From Butyricimonas faecihominis (GTDB lineage Bacteria; Bacteroidota; Bacteroidia; Bacteroidales; Marinifilaceae), in contig NZ_AP028155.1 of assembly GCF_033096445.1 (NCBI RefSeq), forward strand, positions 4,345,880-4,409,879: a stretch of 64,000 bases of DNA. The letters run 5' to 3'. This document shows positions 34,463 to 43,563 of the stretch, piece after piece. Within the stretch, counting starts at the first letter, position 1, and every line of letters starts with the position of its first letter. A program made the translations under genes and the position numbers. Under the pieces are notes generated by a model. It saw only the letters and a list, made by a program, of their open reading frames with translations. It did no database searches and had not been told where the DNA came from.

Positions 34463-34966
34463 ATGAGATTAAAACATTATTTATCCTGCATGTTGATCTT
34501 GTTGTCATTTGTTACGGTGAATGCACAAGAGAAAAAAGAGTTAAAAGAAGGAGATCAAGCTCCCACGTTCAAGTATTTGGATATTAACGGCAAGGAAGTA
34601 TCCTTGAGTGACTTGAAGGGTAAATATGTCTATATTGATGTATGGGCTACATGGTGTGGACCCTGCCAGTATGAACTTCCTCATTTGAAAGAGTTGGAGA
34701 AAAAGATGCATGGGAAGAAAATCGTGTTCGTGAGTATTTCTTGCGATAAAGATAAAGCTGCTTGGGAGAAGATGGTGAAGGAACAAGGTTTGGGCGGAGT
34801 TCAATTACACAATGGCGGAGATCGTGAATTTATGACCGCTTTCGGGATCAGAGGTATTCCTCGCTTTATTCTTTTGGACAAAGAGGGTAAGGTGGTGAAC
34901 GCGAATATGACTCGTCCTTCAAATGCTGAAACCGAGAAAACGCTGAAGGCGTTGAAGGGAATTTAG
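34463..34966 (+). CDS. TlpA-family thioredoxin-like protein, exported
   Basis: The 167-residue protein has a signal peptide (1-21, VNAQ cleavage) and a TlpA/AhpC-like thioredoxin fold with active site WCGPC (Cys65 and Cys68), the strand YVYIDVWATW before it, and the cis-Pro region IRGIPRFILLDKEG. Such proteins reduce or repair disulfides in the periplasm. It is a single gene with promoter box at 34424 and terminator at 35110-35138. The gap holds only an AT-rich filler of TTTTAGATT-like repeats. Confidence 0.92.
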   Translation: MRLKHYLSCMLILLSFVTVNAQEKKELKEGDQAPTFKYLDINGKEVSLSDLKGKYVYIDVWATWCGPCQYELPHLKELEKKMHGKKIVFVSISCDKDKAAWEKMVKEQGLGGVQLHNGGDREFMTAFGIRGIPRFILLDKEGKVVNANMTRPSNAETEKTLKALKGI

Positions 34967-35109
34967 GAATTTTAGATTTAATGATTTTGGATTGAGGGAG
35001 GGATTGAAGTAACTGGAATTTAAAATTTACAATCTAAAATTTAAAATTAATAAGATCACTGAATTTTTAGTTTGGCTTTGGACAATTGTTTAGAGCTTTT
35101 TATCAGGTG

Positions 35110-35138
35110 AACGGGCCTTAGGGATGGGGCCCGTTTTT
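35110..35138 (+). terminator. Terminator between the tlpA-like and yccF-like genes
   Basis: AACGGGCC (35110-35117) pairs with GGCCCGTT (35128-35135), followed by a T run on the plus strand. It ends at the base before the YccF stop codon. Confidence 0.85.
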
Positions 35139-35507
35139 CTATACAACGTCGTGACCGAAGGGGGTGATGGCCAGACGGGCCAGTTTGAAATGTTGCACGC
35201 CGAAGGGGATGCCGATGACGGTGATGCAGAAGATCAGCCCGAAAAGGAGATGGGATAGAAATATCCATATTCCCCCGATAAAAAACCAGATGACATTCAT
35301 GAGGAAGGAAAGACAACCGCTACTTTGCGGGAGGTCTACCACTTGGCTACCGAAAGGCCAGAGGGCCAGCACTCCGAGTTTTAGGGTTTGTATCCCGAAA
35401 GGTATTCCGATGATCGTGATGAACAGACCGATGCTAGAGACAAAATATTCTAGCGCGATGAAAAAACCGCCGAACAGGACCCAGATGATATTTCCAAGAA
35501 TTTTCAT
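35139..35507 (-). CDS. YccF-domain inner-membrane protein
   Basis: The 122-residue protein has four predicted membrane segments in two repeats. Each repeat carries the YccF signature: IIGIPFGIQTLKLGVLALWPFG (about 32-53) and TVIGIPFGVQHFKLARL (about 96-112) with a following TPFG. Function is unknown. It reads convergently to the TlpA-like gene. A -7 box is at 35535-35542. Confidence 0.92.
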   Translation of the reverse strand: MKILGNIIWVLFGGFFIALEYFVSSIGLFITIIGIPFGIQTLKLGVLALWPFGSQVVDLPQSSGCLSFLMNVIWFFIGGIWIFLSHLLFGLIFCITVIGIPFGVQHFKLARLAITPFGHDVV

Positions 35508-35534
35508 GTGTTATCGTGTTTTATAATGATTTTC

Positions 35535-35542
35535 CAAAGATA
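35535..35542 (-). promoter_or_regulatory. -7 box of the YccF gene
   Basis: TATCTTTG on the minus strand, 27 bases before the ATG, matches TAnnTTTG exactly. Confidence 0.65.
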
Positions 35543-35634
35543 CGATAAAGAATGCAATTTAGGAACAGGGGAGAAAGGAACTTGTAACTTGTTGTGAGAA
35601 TTGTGCGTATGATTCATGTACTTATTAACTTGTA

Positions 35635-36000
35635 ATGAATATGACTATGATCGAGCATTTGACAAAGGATAGTTTTAAGCGGAAGGTGTTTGACTATCAG
35701 AATGAGAGGGTGTATAGATTTGAGGGGGAGCGTCCGGTCGTGATAGATTTCTACACGAATTGGTGTGTCCCGTGTAAGACCATAGCCCCGATCTTGGAAG
35801 AATTGCAGCGGGAGTACGAGGGGAAAGTTGATATTTACAAGGTGGATAGCGATATGGAGAAGGAGTTGGTGAAGGCCTTCAACGTGCGGAGCATCCCGAC
35901 CTTGATGTTTGTTCCGGTGGAAGGCCAGCCACAAGTGGGATGCGGGGCCGTGTCCAAAGGGGAATTGAAACATTTCTTTAATCAGGTATTTCATATTTGA
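35635..36000 (+). CDS. Thioredoxin-family protein
   Basis: The 121-residue cytosolic protein has the thioredoxin fold with active site WCVPC (Cys44 and Cys47), the preceding strand PVVIDFYTNW, KVDSDMEKELVKAFNVRSIPT with the cis-Pro, and a final helix. Compared with classical thioredoxin (WCGPC) the Val changes redox tuning. The start could also be Met3 or Met5 (35641 or 35647). The frame is a single gene; the SulP transporter downstream has its own promoter. Confidence 0.92.
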   Translation: MNMTMIEHLTKDSFKRKVFDYQNERVYRFEGERPVVIDFYTNWCVPCKTIAPILEELQREYEGKVDIYKVDSDMEKELVKAFNVRSIPTLMFVPVEGQPQVGCGAVSKGELKHFFNQVFHI

Positions 36001-36096
36001 TATGGGGTAATTTGTTGATTTGTAGGAGATAATCTTGTGAATGGCGGGATTATTAATTTCTATTAATTTCGGAGCCTTGAATTTGAAATTAATATA

Positions 36097-36104
36097 TACC
36101 TTTG
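36097..36104 (+). promoter_or_regulatory. -7 box of the SulP transporter gene
   Basis: TACCTTTG, 28 bases before the ATG, with TTG at 36077-36079 (17 bases upstream). Confidence 0.65.
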
Positions 36105-36132
36105 TGCGTTTTAAAATTAAGGGTATAATAAT

Positions 36133-37788
36133 ATGGAAAAGGTGTTTAGTCCGAAATTATTCGGATTAATTAAAGACGGTTCGGTAAAGAAGAATTTATC
36201 GAAAGATGTTCTTGCCGGAATCGTGGTAGGAATCGTGGCCTTACCGTTGGCAATCGCTTTTGCCGTGGCCTCGGGTGTTTCTCCTGAAAAGGGAATTATA
36301 ACGGCTATCGTGGCCGGATTTCTCATTTCATTCTTTGGTGGTAGCCGGGTACAGATCGGTGGCCCCACGGGAGCTTTTATCGTTATTGTCTACGGGATTG
36401 TGAATGATTATGGTCTGGACGGGATGATTATTTCAACGATATTTGCCGGGGTGATCATGATCGGGTTCGGTATGTTACGGTTGGGGACGTTACTGAAGTT
36501 TATTCCTCACCCGTTGATTGTCGGTTTTACTTCCGGTATCGCCTTGACGATTTTCTCCACGCAAATATCGAATGCTCTGGGACTGACACTGGCAGACGTG
36601 CCGGGGAGTTTTATTGGTAAATGGGGTGCTTATTTCGGGGGAATAGATACCGTGAACTGGTATGCCGTGGGAATCACGATCGTGACCGTGTTGATCGCGG
36701 TGTATATGCCGAAGATTACAAGTAAGGTGCCGGGTTCGTTTGTTGCCATATTGGTGGTGACGCCTATCGTGGCATTCCTCTTGCCGGAAGGTGCGGTGAC
36801 GACGATCGGTTCCGAGTTCGGGGAGATTAAATGTAATTTGACCCCGGTGTTCCCGTCAATCGAGTGGGGACAGTTGTCTCATTACTTGCAGCCAGCCATG
36901 ACGATTGCCATTTTGGGTGCTATTGAGTCCTTGCTGTCCGCGGTAGTTGCCGATGGTATGATCAGTGGGCATCACCGTTCGAATACAGAGTTGATAGCTC
37001 AGGGTATTGCTAATATTGCCTCTCCTTTGTTTGGTGGTATTCCTGCCACGGGAGCCATTGCCCGTACGGCAACTAACGTGAAGAACGGGGGGCGTACCCC
37101 GATTGCCGGTATCACGCATGCCGTGGTGTTGTTGCTGATCATGTTGTTCTTCGGGAAGTGGGCGTCTTTGATTCCGATGTCATGTCTGGCAGGGATCTTG
37201 ATCGTGGTGTCTTATAACATGAGTGAATGGCGGTCATTCCGTTCCATTTTGCGGGCATCGATGTCTGACGTGGTGATTTTGCTGGTGACATTCTTTTTGA
37301 CCGTGCTGGTCGATTTGACCGTGGCGATTGAAATCGGGGTTGTGTTGGCTGCCCTGTTGTTTATGAAACGTATGGCGGATAACGCCCCGAAAGAGATTAT
37401 CGGAGCCACGAATATGGATAGCGATGTGCTTGAAAATTACAAGAACCTACCGAAAGGTTTGGGGATATACGAGATTAGCGGGCCATTTTTCTTCGGGTCG
37501 GCAAAAACATATTGCGAAACAATTCGTAACTTAGGCGTGAATTACGAAGTACTGATTATTCGTATGCGTCATGTGCCTTTCGTGGATTCTACCGGGTTGA
37601 AGAACTTGAGAGAGACAATACTTCAATTAAAGAACGAAGGTACGTACATCGTTTTGTCGGGAGTGAATGAATCGGTGAAAAAGGATTTATTGAAGGGGGG
37701 AATAGGTGAGCTTGTCGGGGTTGAGAATATTTACCCGAAATTCGATTTGGCTTTACAGGCTGCGAAAGAGAAGATTGAAGAGAAATAA
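36133..37788 (+). CDS. SulP-family anion transporter with STAS domain
   Basis: SulP proteins move sulfate, bicarbonate or other anions across the inner membrane. The 551-residue protein has an N-terminal cytoplasmic part, then 12-14 membrane segments with the family motif LPLAIAFAVASGVSPEKGI near residues 36-54 and a GGSRVQIGGPTGAF stretch near 74-87. A STAS domain (about 440-550) contains VPFVDSTGLKNL with the conserved Asp-Ser. The purF-like gene starts 20 bases later and may be cotranscribed. Substrate cannot be fixed from sequence. Confidence 0.94.
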   Translation: MEKVFSPKLFGLIKDGSVKKNLSKDVLAGIVVGIVALPLAIAFAVASGVSPEKGIITAIVAGFLISFFGGSRVQIGGPTGAFIVIVYGIVNDYGLDGMIISTIFAGVIMIGFGMLRLGTLLKFIPHPLIVGFTSGIALTIFSTQISNALGLTLADVPGSFIGKWGAYFGGIDTVNWYAVGITIVTVLIAVYMPKITSKVPGSFVAILVVTPIVAFLLPEGAVTTIGSEFGEIKCNLTPVFPSIEWGQLSHYLQPAMTIAILGAIESLLSAVVADGMISGHHRSNTELIAQGIANIASPLFGGIPATGAIARTATNVKNGGRTPIAGITHAVVLLLIMLFFGKWASLIPMSCLAGILIVVSYNMSEWRSFRSILRASMSDVVILLVTFFLTVLVDLTVAIEIGVVLAALLFMKRMADNAPKEIIGATNMDSDVLENYKNLPKGLGIYEISGPFFFGSAKTYCETIRNLGVNYEVLIIRMRHVPFVDSTGLKNLRETILQLKNEGTYIVLSGVNESVKKDLLKGGIGELVGVENIYPKFDLALQAAKEKIEEK

Positions 37789-37808
37789 TTACAAAAAGAT
37801 ATTGAAGT

Positions 37809-39224
37809 ATGAGCGGATTTTTTGGCTGTGTATCTCGTAAAGATTGTGTTGCTGACGTGTTTTATGGCACGGATTACCATTCTCATCTGGGAACGAAACG
37901 TGCGGGACTGGCTTTTTATAACGGGACGGATTTTAATCGCTCCATCCATAGCTTGGAGAGTGCCTATTTCCGGAATAAGTTTGAACCGGAATTGGATCGT
38001 TTCGCCGGGTCTAACTTGGGAATCGGGGTGATCAGTGATATGGAATCACAGCCCATCACGGTGACCTCGCATTTAGGACGGTTCGCTGTCGTGGTGGTAG
38101 GGCGTTTGGCTAATTTGAACGAGATTGTGGATGAGTTTCTGAAGGAACGAAAGCATTTTGCCGAATTGTCGAGTTCGACGGTGAACCCGACAGAGGCGGT
38201 GGCCATGTTGATTAATGCCGGGAATACGTTTAAGGAGGGAATCGAGAACGTGTATAACAAGGTCAAGGGGTCTTGCTCCTTTTTGATCCTAACGGAGACG
38301 GGGATTTATGCGGCTCGGGATAAATATGGTCGTACGCCGATTATCTTGGGGAAAAACGAGCATGGATACGTGGTGGCCAGCGAGAGTTCTTCGTTCACGA
38401 ATCTGGGATACACGATTGTGCGGGATATTCAGCCGGGGGAGGCTTTGCAGATTACCCGGGATGGGATCACGCAAGTGACGACTCCGGGATGCAAGAAACA
38501 GATTTGTTCTTTCTTGTGGGTATATTACGGTTACCCTTCTTCTTATTACGAGGGGATTAACGTGGAAGATGCCCGTTATCGTTGTGGAGCGGCTATTGCC
38601 GAACGGGATGATGTGAAGGTGGATTACGTGGCGGGAATACCCGATTCGGGAGTCGGTCACGCGATTGGTTACTCGAATGCCCGTTGCCTGCCGTACAAGC
38701 GTCCGTTCGTGAAGTACACGCCGACATGGCCCCGTAGTTTTATGCCACAGAATCAGGCGATGCGGGATTTGGTGGCCAAGATGAAATTGTTGCCTAACGA
38801 GGCATTTACACGGGATGCCCGGATTCTATTTCTAGATGATTCGATCGTGCGGGGAACCCAGTTGAAGGATAACGTGGTGAAATTGAAGGAATGCGGGGTA
38901 AAAGAGGTGCATATGCGGATTGCCTGTCCGCCTCTGGTTTATCCTTGTGCGTTCTTGAATTTTTCCTCTTCCCGTTCTAATTTTGACTTGTTTACCCGTC
39001 GGGTGATCCGGGATTTGGAAGGTACCTCCGATTTGACGGAAGAGATATTGAAACCATATACCGATCCCGATTCGGAGAAGTACAAGAAGATGCTGGACGT
39101 GATGGCTCAACATTTACAGTTGGATTCATTGAAGTTTCAACGTCTGGAAGATATTGTGAAGGCAATCGGATTGCCGAAGGAGGAGCTTTGTACCCATTGT
39201 TGGGACAATTCTTCTTATATGTAA
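37809..39224 (+). CDS. Amidophosphoribosyltransferase-like protein lacking the N-terminal nucleophile Cys
   Basis: PurF makes phosphoribosylamine from PRPP and glutamine, the first step of purine synthesis. The 471-residue protein has the PRPP loop ILFLDDSIVRGTQ and FMPQNQAMRD, and Cys residues in places expected for the [4Fe-4S] type (CKKQIC, CPPLVYPC and ELCTHCWD at the C-terminus). Normal PurF starts its mature chain with CGIVGI; here it reads MSGFFGC, so the nucleophilic Cys1 is Ser. Glutaminase activity should then be lost or altered, and ammonia may be used instead. This form is, as far as I know, a Bacteroidota paralog. It lies 20 bases behind the SulP gene and ends at a strong terminator. 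Confidence 0.85.
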   Translation: MSGFFGCVSRKDCVADVFYGTDYHSHLGTKRAGLAFYNGTDFNRSIHSLESAYFRNKFEPELDRFAGSNLGIGVISDMESQPITVTSHLGRFAVVVVGRLANLNEIVDEFLKERKHFAELSSSTVNPTEAVAMLINAGNTFKEGIENVYNKVKGSCSFLILTETGIYAARDKYGRTPIILGKNEHGYVVASESSSFTNLGYTIVRDIQPGEALQITRDGITQVTTPGCKKQICSFLWVYYGYPSSYYEGINVEDARYRCGAAIAERDDVKVDYVAGIPDSGVGHAIGYSNARCLPYKRPFVKYTPTWPRSFMPQNQAMRDLVAKMKLLPNEAFTRDARILFLDDSIVRGTQLKDNVVKLKECGVKEVHMRIACPPLVYPCAFLNFSSSRSNFDLFTRRVIRDLEGTSDLTEEILKPYTDPDSEKYKKMLDVMAQHLQLDSLKFQRLEDIVKAIGLPKEELCTHCWDNSSYM

Positions 39225-39256
39225 AAAAGGGCTGGAAACAGCCCTTTTTTACATAT
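39217..39256. terminator. Bidirectional terminator between the purF-like and cydB genes
   Basis: Arms ATATGTAAAAAAGGGCTG and complement (39217-39234 and 39239-39256) pair perfectly around GAAA. T runs occur on both strands, and the PurF stop codon is inside. Confidence 0.92.
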
Positions 39257-39281
39257 AAGAAGAAAGATAAAAGTTTTTATC

Positions 39282-40400
39282 TTAATATGCATGGTGGTCA
39301 TCTTTCACATCCTGTATATCAATCTGTTTTTTGTTGAGAGCTCGCCAAGCGTAGAATATATAGGCCAGCACGATCGGGGAGGCCAGAGACACGTATGCCA
39401 TGGTTTTCAACGTGTAGAGGGAGGATGAGGCATTGTAAATGGTCAATGACGAATTGAGATTCGTGTATGACGGATAGAATGCCGTGTTATTGAATCCTGC
39501 CACGATAAACAAGGCGATTACAGCCAAGACGATTCCGATTCCGGAAAACCAAATCCCTTTTCTCCAATGGGGTTTCAAGATGGATTGGATGATTCCGAAT
39601 AAAACTCCGATAACACCGATCAATAAAATAAGCGTGTTCAAAGGCATTTCCAGCAGGTTGTGGAAATATTTGTACGGGACGAGTTGGATGCTCTTATCTT
39701 CCATGATCGCATAGCCTTTACCCAGTAAGATGATGGCTAGGAAGGCAAGTAGGAGTATCACGAACGGGATGGAGTTGTATAATACTTGTTTTTTACTTCT
39801 CTCGTAGATCACGTCGTGTTTGATGTTATTCATAAAATAGAGGGAGGCTAATGTACGGGCCAAGAAGAAAATGGCTAGACCCAGACAGAGGTTTGCGACA
39901 TTGAACAGCACCTCGATACCTCTCCATGGACTCATCCATGTAACATCATTCATTTCTCCTAGTTTAAACGGGTTACCCGTGAAGAAAGAGCCGACAACGG
40001 CACCGATACAGATGGTGCCGATGACCCCGTTAATGATCAGGAATATATTGTAGGTCTTTTCCCCGAGCAGGTTTCCGGCTTTCCGGCGATACTCGTAGGA
40101 AACGGCCTGCATCACGAAACAGAACAATACGACCATCCAAGCGAGGTAAGCTCCCCCGAAACTGGTTGAATAGAATAGCGGGAAACTGGCAAAAAATGCT
40201 CCCCCGAACACGACTAATGTCGTGAACGTGAATTCCCACTTACGTCCTAAACTATTGACCAACAGATTGCGTTCATCGTCAGTCTTGGCAATGGTATATA
40301 ATAGTGTTTGTCCTCCTTGCACGAACAGCAGGAATACGAGCAATCCGCCAAGTAATGATATTAAAATCCACCAATAATGTTGAAGAAATTCCATATTCAT
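39282..40400 (-). CDS. cydB: Cytochrome bd ubiquinol oxidase subunit II
   Basis: CydB is the second core subunit of cytochrome bd, which reduces oxygen to water with electrons from quinol and allows anaerobes to tolerate traces of oxygen. I use the ATG at 40400 (MNMEFLQHYWW, 372 residues); the frame opens further upstream only as an overlap with cydA. About nine membrane segments are visible, including FLQHYWWILISLLGGLLVF, and the quinol-side residues W-x-N-like patterns fit the family. It lies 29 bases after cydA in the operon DUF4492-cydA-cydB. Confidence 0.92.
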   Translation of the reverse strand: MNMEFLQHYWWILISLLGGLLVFLLFVQGGQTLLYTIAKTDDERNLLVNSLGRKWEFTFTTLVVFGGAFFASFPLFYSTSFGGAYLAWMVVLFCFVMQAVSYEYRRKAGNLLGEKTYNIFLIINGVIGTICIGAVVGSFFTGNPFKLGEMNDVTWMSPWRGIEVLFNVANLCLGLAIFFLARTLASLYFMNNIKHDVIYERSKKQVLYNSIPFVILLLAFLAIILLGKGYAIMEDKSIQLVPYKYFHNLLEMPLNTLILLIGVIGVLFGIIQSILKPHWRKGIWFSGIGIVLAVIALFIVAGFNNTAFYPSYTNLNSSLTIYNASSSLYTLKTMAYVSLASPIVLAYIFYAWRALNKKQIDIQDVKDDHHAY

Positions 40401-40429
40401 TTGCGATTTGTGATTTATGATTTTAGATT

Positions 40430-41980
40430 TTAATGATTTTCCGGTCCCTTTTTTATCTGGTGGAACATAATTTTCAGTTCTGCAATTAGCAGGATGGTGA
40501 AAAGTATGGCAAACATCCAGAAAGTGGTGATTACCCAGTCGGACGCTATTTTGGTAACGGCAACATTCGTGGGCATCAGATCCTGTACGACCCAAGGTTG
40601 GCGACCAACTTCTGCCACGATCCAACCGCATTGGGAAGCGACGTAAGCCAAGGGAACGCAGACAAGAGCCAAGTAAGGAATGAGTTTGAATTTCTCGAAT
40701 TTTCTCTTCTTTGCATACCACAGGGAAAGAATGAATAGAAGTGTGAATAACATACCCAAGCCGACCATGATTCGGAAACTGAAGAATACGAGTGGCACGT
40801 GAGGTATGACGTCATACGGGGATGACAAGTAGCCGTACCCGAAGTCGGAATAGTTGGCTTTAAAGACTTGTAACGTGCTGTCGGCAAGGGGATGGTTTTC
40901 GTCCTTGACGGCTTGCTTATATGTTTTCAAGGCATCGATGGCGGTGCGGCCGTTAGCCATACGTTGTTCCAAAGAGGGATAGGTAATACCTTCTTGTGAG
41001 GTGTAACCATCTAAAATATTTTGAATACCGGGAATATAGGCGTTGAAATCATGATACCCCAAGAAGGAAAGCATTTTAGGAACATGGATCGCGTATTCCA
41101 TTTTTTTCATCTTGGGTGTCGGTAATGACGGATCGTTTGTCGGAATACCGATTACGGTGAATTCTACTCCGTTACCCCCCTCGTTCAGGCCTTCCATGGC
41201 GGCGAATTTCATGGGTTGCGTCTTGGTTACATCCTGTGCGCTGGAGTCTCCCGTGTACATGGTGAGCAGAATACTGATTAACCCGAACACGGAGGCAAGC
41301 ATGATACTCTTACGAGCGAATTCAAGATTCCTTTTCTTCAGGATGAACCATGAACTCACTCCTACCACGAAACAGGCCGACAGCGTGTAGGCCGAAGTTA
41401 CCGTGTGGGTAAATTTACTGATCGCTGTGGGAGAGAAGAGAATTGCCCAAAAATCATCCATTTCATTTCTGGCCGTCAGTGGGTTAAATTCCATGCCGAC
41501 AGGATTTTGCATCCAAGCGTTGGCAACCAGAATCCATAGAGCTGAAATGTTTGCCCCGACAAATACCATCCAAGTTGAAACCAGATGGAAGCGTTTGCTT
41601 ACTTTATTCCAGCCAAAGAACATGACAGCCACGAAGGTGGATTCTAAGAAGAACGCTATAATTCCTTCAATGGCCAGCGGGGCGCCGAAAATATCCCCCA
41701 CGAACCAAGAGTAGTTTGACCAGTTTGTACCGAACTGGAATTCCAGAATTAATCCGGTAGCCACGCCGATGGCAAAATTAATACCGAACAGTTTCATCCA
41801 GAATTTAGTGGCATTCAGCCAACTTTGATCACCCGTTTTTACCCACATGGTTTCCATGATGGCGAGCATCAGGGCCAATCCCAAGGTCAGGGGTACAAAC
41901 ATGTAATGGTAGATTGCTGTCATGGCGAATTGCCATCGTGACCACTCCACCAGAGTGGTTGTTGTCAGATCAAGAAGCAT
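40430..41980 (-). CDS. cydA: Cytochrome bd ubiquinol oxidase subunit I
   Basis: CydA carries the haems and the quinol site of cytochrome bd. The 516-residue protein has the N-terminal RWQFAMTAIYHYMFVPLTLG with the high-spin haem ligand His, GFILEF-like sequence (GLILEFQFGTNWSNYSWFVG), the periplasmic Q loop (about 250-380), and GWIVAEVGRQPWVVQDLM near 450. All key features are present, so it should be active. The DUF4492 gene starts the operon 4 bases upstream and cydB follows. Confidence 0.96.
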   Translation of the reverse strand: MLLDLTTTTLVEWSRWQFAMTAIYHYMFVPLTLGLALMLAIMETMWVKTGDQSWLNATKFWMKLFGINFAIGVATGLILEFQFGTNWSNYSWFVGDIFGAPLAIEGIIAFFLESTFVAVMFFGWNKVSKRFHLVSTWMVFVGANISALWILVANAWMQNPVGMEFNPLTARNEMDDFWAILFSPTAISKFTHTVTSAYTLSACFVVGVSSWFILKKRNLEFARKSIMLASVFGLISILLTMYTGDSSAQDVTKTQPMKFAAMEGLNEGGNGVEFTVIGIPTNDPSLPTPKMKKMEYAIHVPKMLSFLGYHDFNAYIPGIQNILDGYTSQEGITYPSLEQRMANGRTAIDALKTYKQAVKDENHPLADSTLQVFKANYSDFGYGYLSSPYDVIPHVPLVFFSFRIMVGLGMLFTLLFILSLWYAKKRKFEKFKLIPYLALVCVPLAYVASQCGWIVAEVGRQPWVVQDLMPTNVAVTKIASDWVITTFWMFAILFTILLIAELKIMFHQIKKGPENH

Positions 41981-41984
41981 AATA

Positions 41985-42194
41985 TTAAGGTTTTGTTGTT
42001 AATTCTTCAAAAACATGATTACTTTTCTCCTCGGCACTGTCGTAGTGGGAGTTCAAGTAATTGGGCATTAACCAAAGTTTAAAGACTAAAAACATGATAC
42101 ATAGCTTAATAATGATAATAAGCCAAAGAGTTCTTCCCCACCGGGGCATATTCCTGAATCCGTCGTAATATAGATCCCAAGCTTTTCTTAGCAT
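41985..42194 (-). CDS. DUF4492 small membrane protein of the cytochrome bd operon
   Basis: The 69-residue protein has one membrane segment (TLWLIIIIKLCIMFLVF, about 22-40), the motif DLYYDGFRNM before it, and the charged tail typical of DUF4492. It is coded directly ahead of cydA, with four bases between the two frames. By analogy with CydX in other bacteria it may be a small accessory subunit of the oxidase, but this is inference from position and size. A -7 box is at 42236-42243. Confidence 0.88.
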   Translation of the reverse strand: MLRKAWDLYYDGFRNMPRWGRTLWLIIIIKLCIMFLVFKLWLMPNYLNSHYDSAEEKSNHVFEELTTKP

Positions 42195-42235
42195 ACACGA
42201 CTTTATTTTGTTATTTATCCATTAAAGAACGTAAT

Positions 42236-42243
42236 CAAAGATA
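42236..42243 (-). promoter_or_regulatory. -7 box of the cytochrome bd operon
   Basis: TATCTTTG on the minus strand, 41 bases before the DUF4492 start. A clear -33 element is not seen. Confidence 0.55.
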
Positions 42244-42400
42244 AAAATGTTTTCTTGATTTCCATGTTTTTTTTGCATAAATAATACCTATGTGTTAATA
42301 GAATAAATTTATTTATCTATTTTTGAAGTAAGAAATGTGTAACGTCAAGTTGCTTTTGTCGTAAACGGAGAGTTGTTTGTTACTTTGTAAAGATTGAATT

Positions 42401-43522
42401 ATGAATAATATAGGAAAATATTGTCTGGGAGGGTTCGCTTTGGCGGTCGTGGGATTTTTGTGTTGGTATTTTTCTTCTATAATAGCTTATATCTTGATTG
42501 CCGTGATCATCTCTTTTTTAGGGCGACCGGTGATGAATTGTTTGGAGCGCTTGGAAATTAAGGGGTATCATATACCGGGAGGTTTGCGAGCCGCGATAGC
42601 TCTGATTTGTATTTGGGTAGTATTTATCCTTTTCTTTTATACGGTGATCCCGTTAGTGAGCCAAGAATTTCAGTCGTTGAGTGATATTAGTATCACGAAT
42701 ATCGTGAACAAGCTGGAAGATCCTTTGGCCGATTTGGAGCAGGGGTTGAAGCGGTTTGGCATTCTTGAATCGAATCAGGACGTGAAGGAATATATCGTGA
42801 CGAACTTGAAGTCGGTGGTGGATGTCACGCAGATTCAAAATATATTCGGTTCTTTGGCAGGTACGATCAGTAGTATTTTTATAGCCTTGTTTTCCGTGAC
42901 GTTTATGGCATTCTTTTTCCTGAAGGATAGCAAGTTATTTTACCGGATGTTGTTGACCATCGTGCCGACACGTTACGGGGAAGGCGTGGGGAATGCGCTG
43001 GATTCGATTCAAAAATTACTGATGCGTTATTTTATCGGGATTACCTTCGAGGTGCTGATCGTGATGGGTTTGAATATACTGGGATTGACGATCGTGGGGC
43101 TACCGTTTAATAATGCGGTGCTGATTGGTTTGATCACGGGAATTACGAATGTAATTCCTTATATCGGGCCTCTGATCGGGGCGGCTTTCGGATTGTCTGT
43201 CGGGATTGCGACGAATGTGGATGTCGATTTCTACACGGTGGTATTTCCCTTGTTGATATACATGAGTATCGTTTTCATTATTACCCAGTTGATTGATAAC
43301 GTGGTGTTACAGCCTTTAATTTACGGGAATAGTGTTCACGCTCACCCGATGGAGATCTTTTTGGTGATACTGATTGCGGGAAATCTGGCAGGTATACCGG
43401 GAATGATCTTGGCGATACCGGGGTATACGGTTTTGCGGGTAATATTGAGGGAATTCTTTAATAAGTATAAACTGGTCAAGTCATTGACCAAAGGCTTGGA
43501 AGATGAAAATAAAAAAAACTAG
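42401..43522 (+). CDS. AI-2E-family transporter
   Basis: The 373-residue membrane protein has 7-8 membrane segments with the AI-2E family pattern: an N-terminal pair (CLGGFALAVVGFLCWYF), a long soluble part (about 80-150), ALFSVTFMAFFFLKD, NAVLIGLITGITNVIPYIGP and the C-terminal HPMEIFLVILIAGNLAGIPG. The group was named for autoinducer-2 export, but many members do other work (for example sodium/proton exchange). It is a single gene; its stop codon lies in the terminator stem. Confidence 0.92.
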   Translation: MNNIGKYCLGGFALAVVGFLCWYFSSIIAYILIAVIISFLGRPVMNCLERLEIKGYHIPGGLRAAIALICIWVVFILFFYTVIPLVSQEFQSLSDISITNIVNKLEDPLADLEQGLKRFGILESNQDVKEYIVTNLKSVVDVTQIQNIFGSLAGTISSIFIALFSVTFMAFFFLKDSKLFYRMLLTIVPTRYGEGVGNALDSIQKLLMRYFIGITFEVLIVMGLNILGLTIVGLPFNNAVLIGLITGITNVIPYIGPLIGAAFGLSVGIATNVDVDFYTVVFPLLIYMSIVFIITQLIDNVVLQPLIYGNSVHAHPMEIFLVILIAGNLAGIPGMILAIPGYTVLRVILREFFNKYKLVKSLTKGLEDENKKN

Positions 43523-43548
43523 AAGTGTGGTTAACTTCTAGTTTTTAA
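43517..43548 (+). terminator. Terminator of the AI-2E-family gene
   Basis: AAACTAGAAG with CTTCTAGTTT (left arm 43516-43525, right arm 43535-43544) is followed by T residues. The left arm contains the TAG stop codon (43520-43522). Confidence 0.85.
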
Positions 43549-43563
43549 CTTTTATCTTTTAGT

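Noticed and set aside
40401-40721. N-terminal extension of CydB
   Set aside because: The longer frame runs through the 3' end of cydA and has no likeness to CydB; the family start is at MNMEFLQHYWW.
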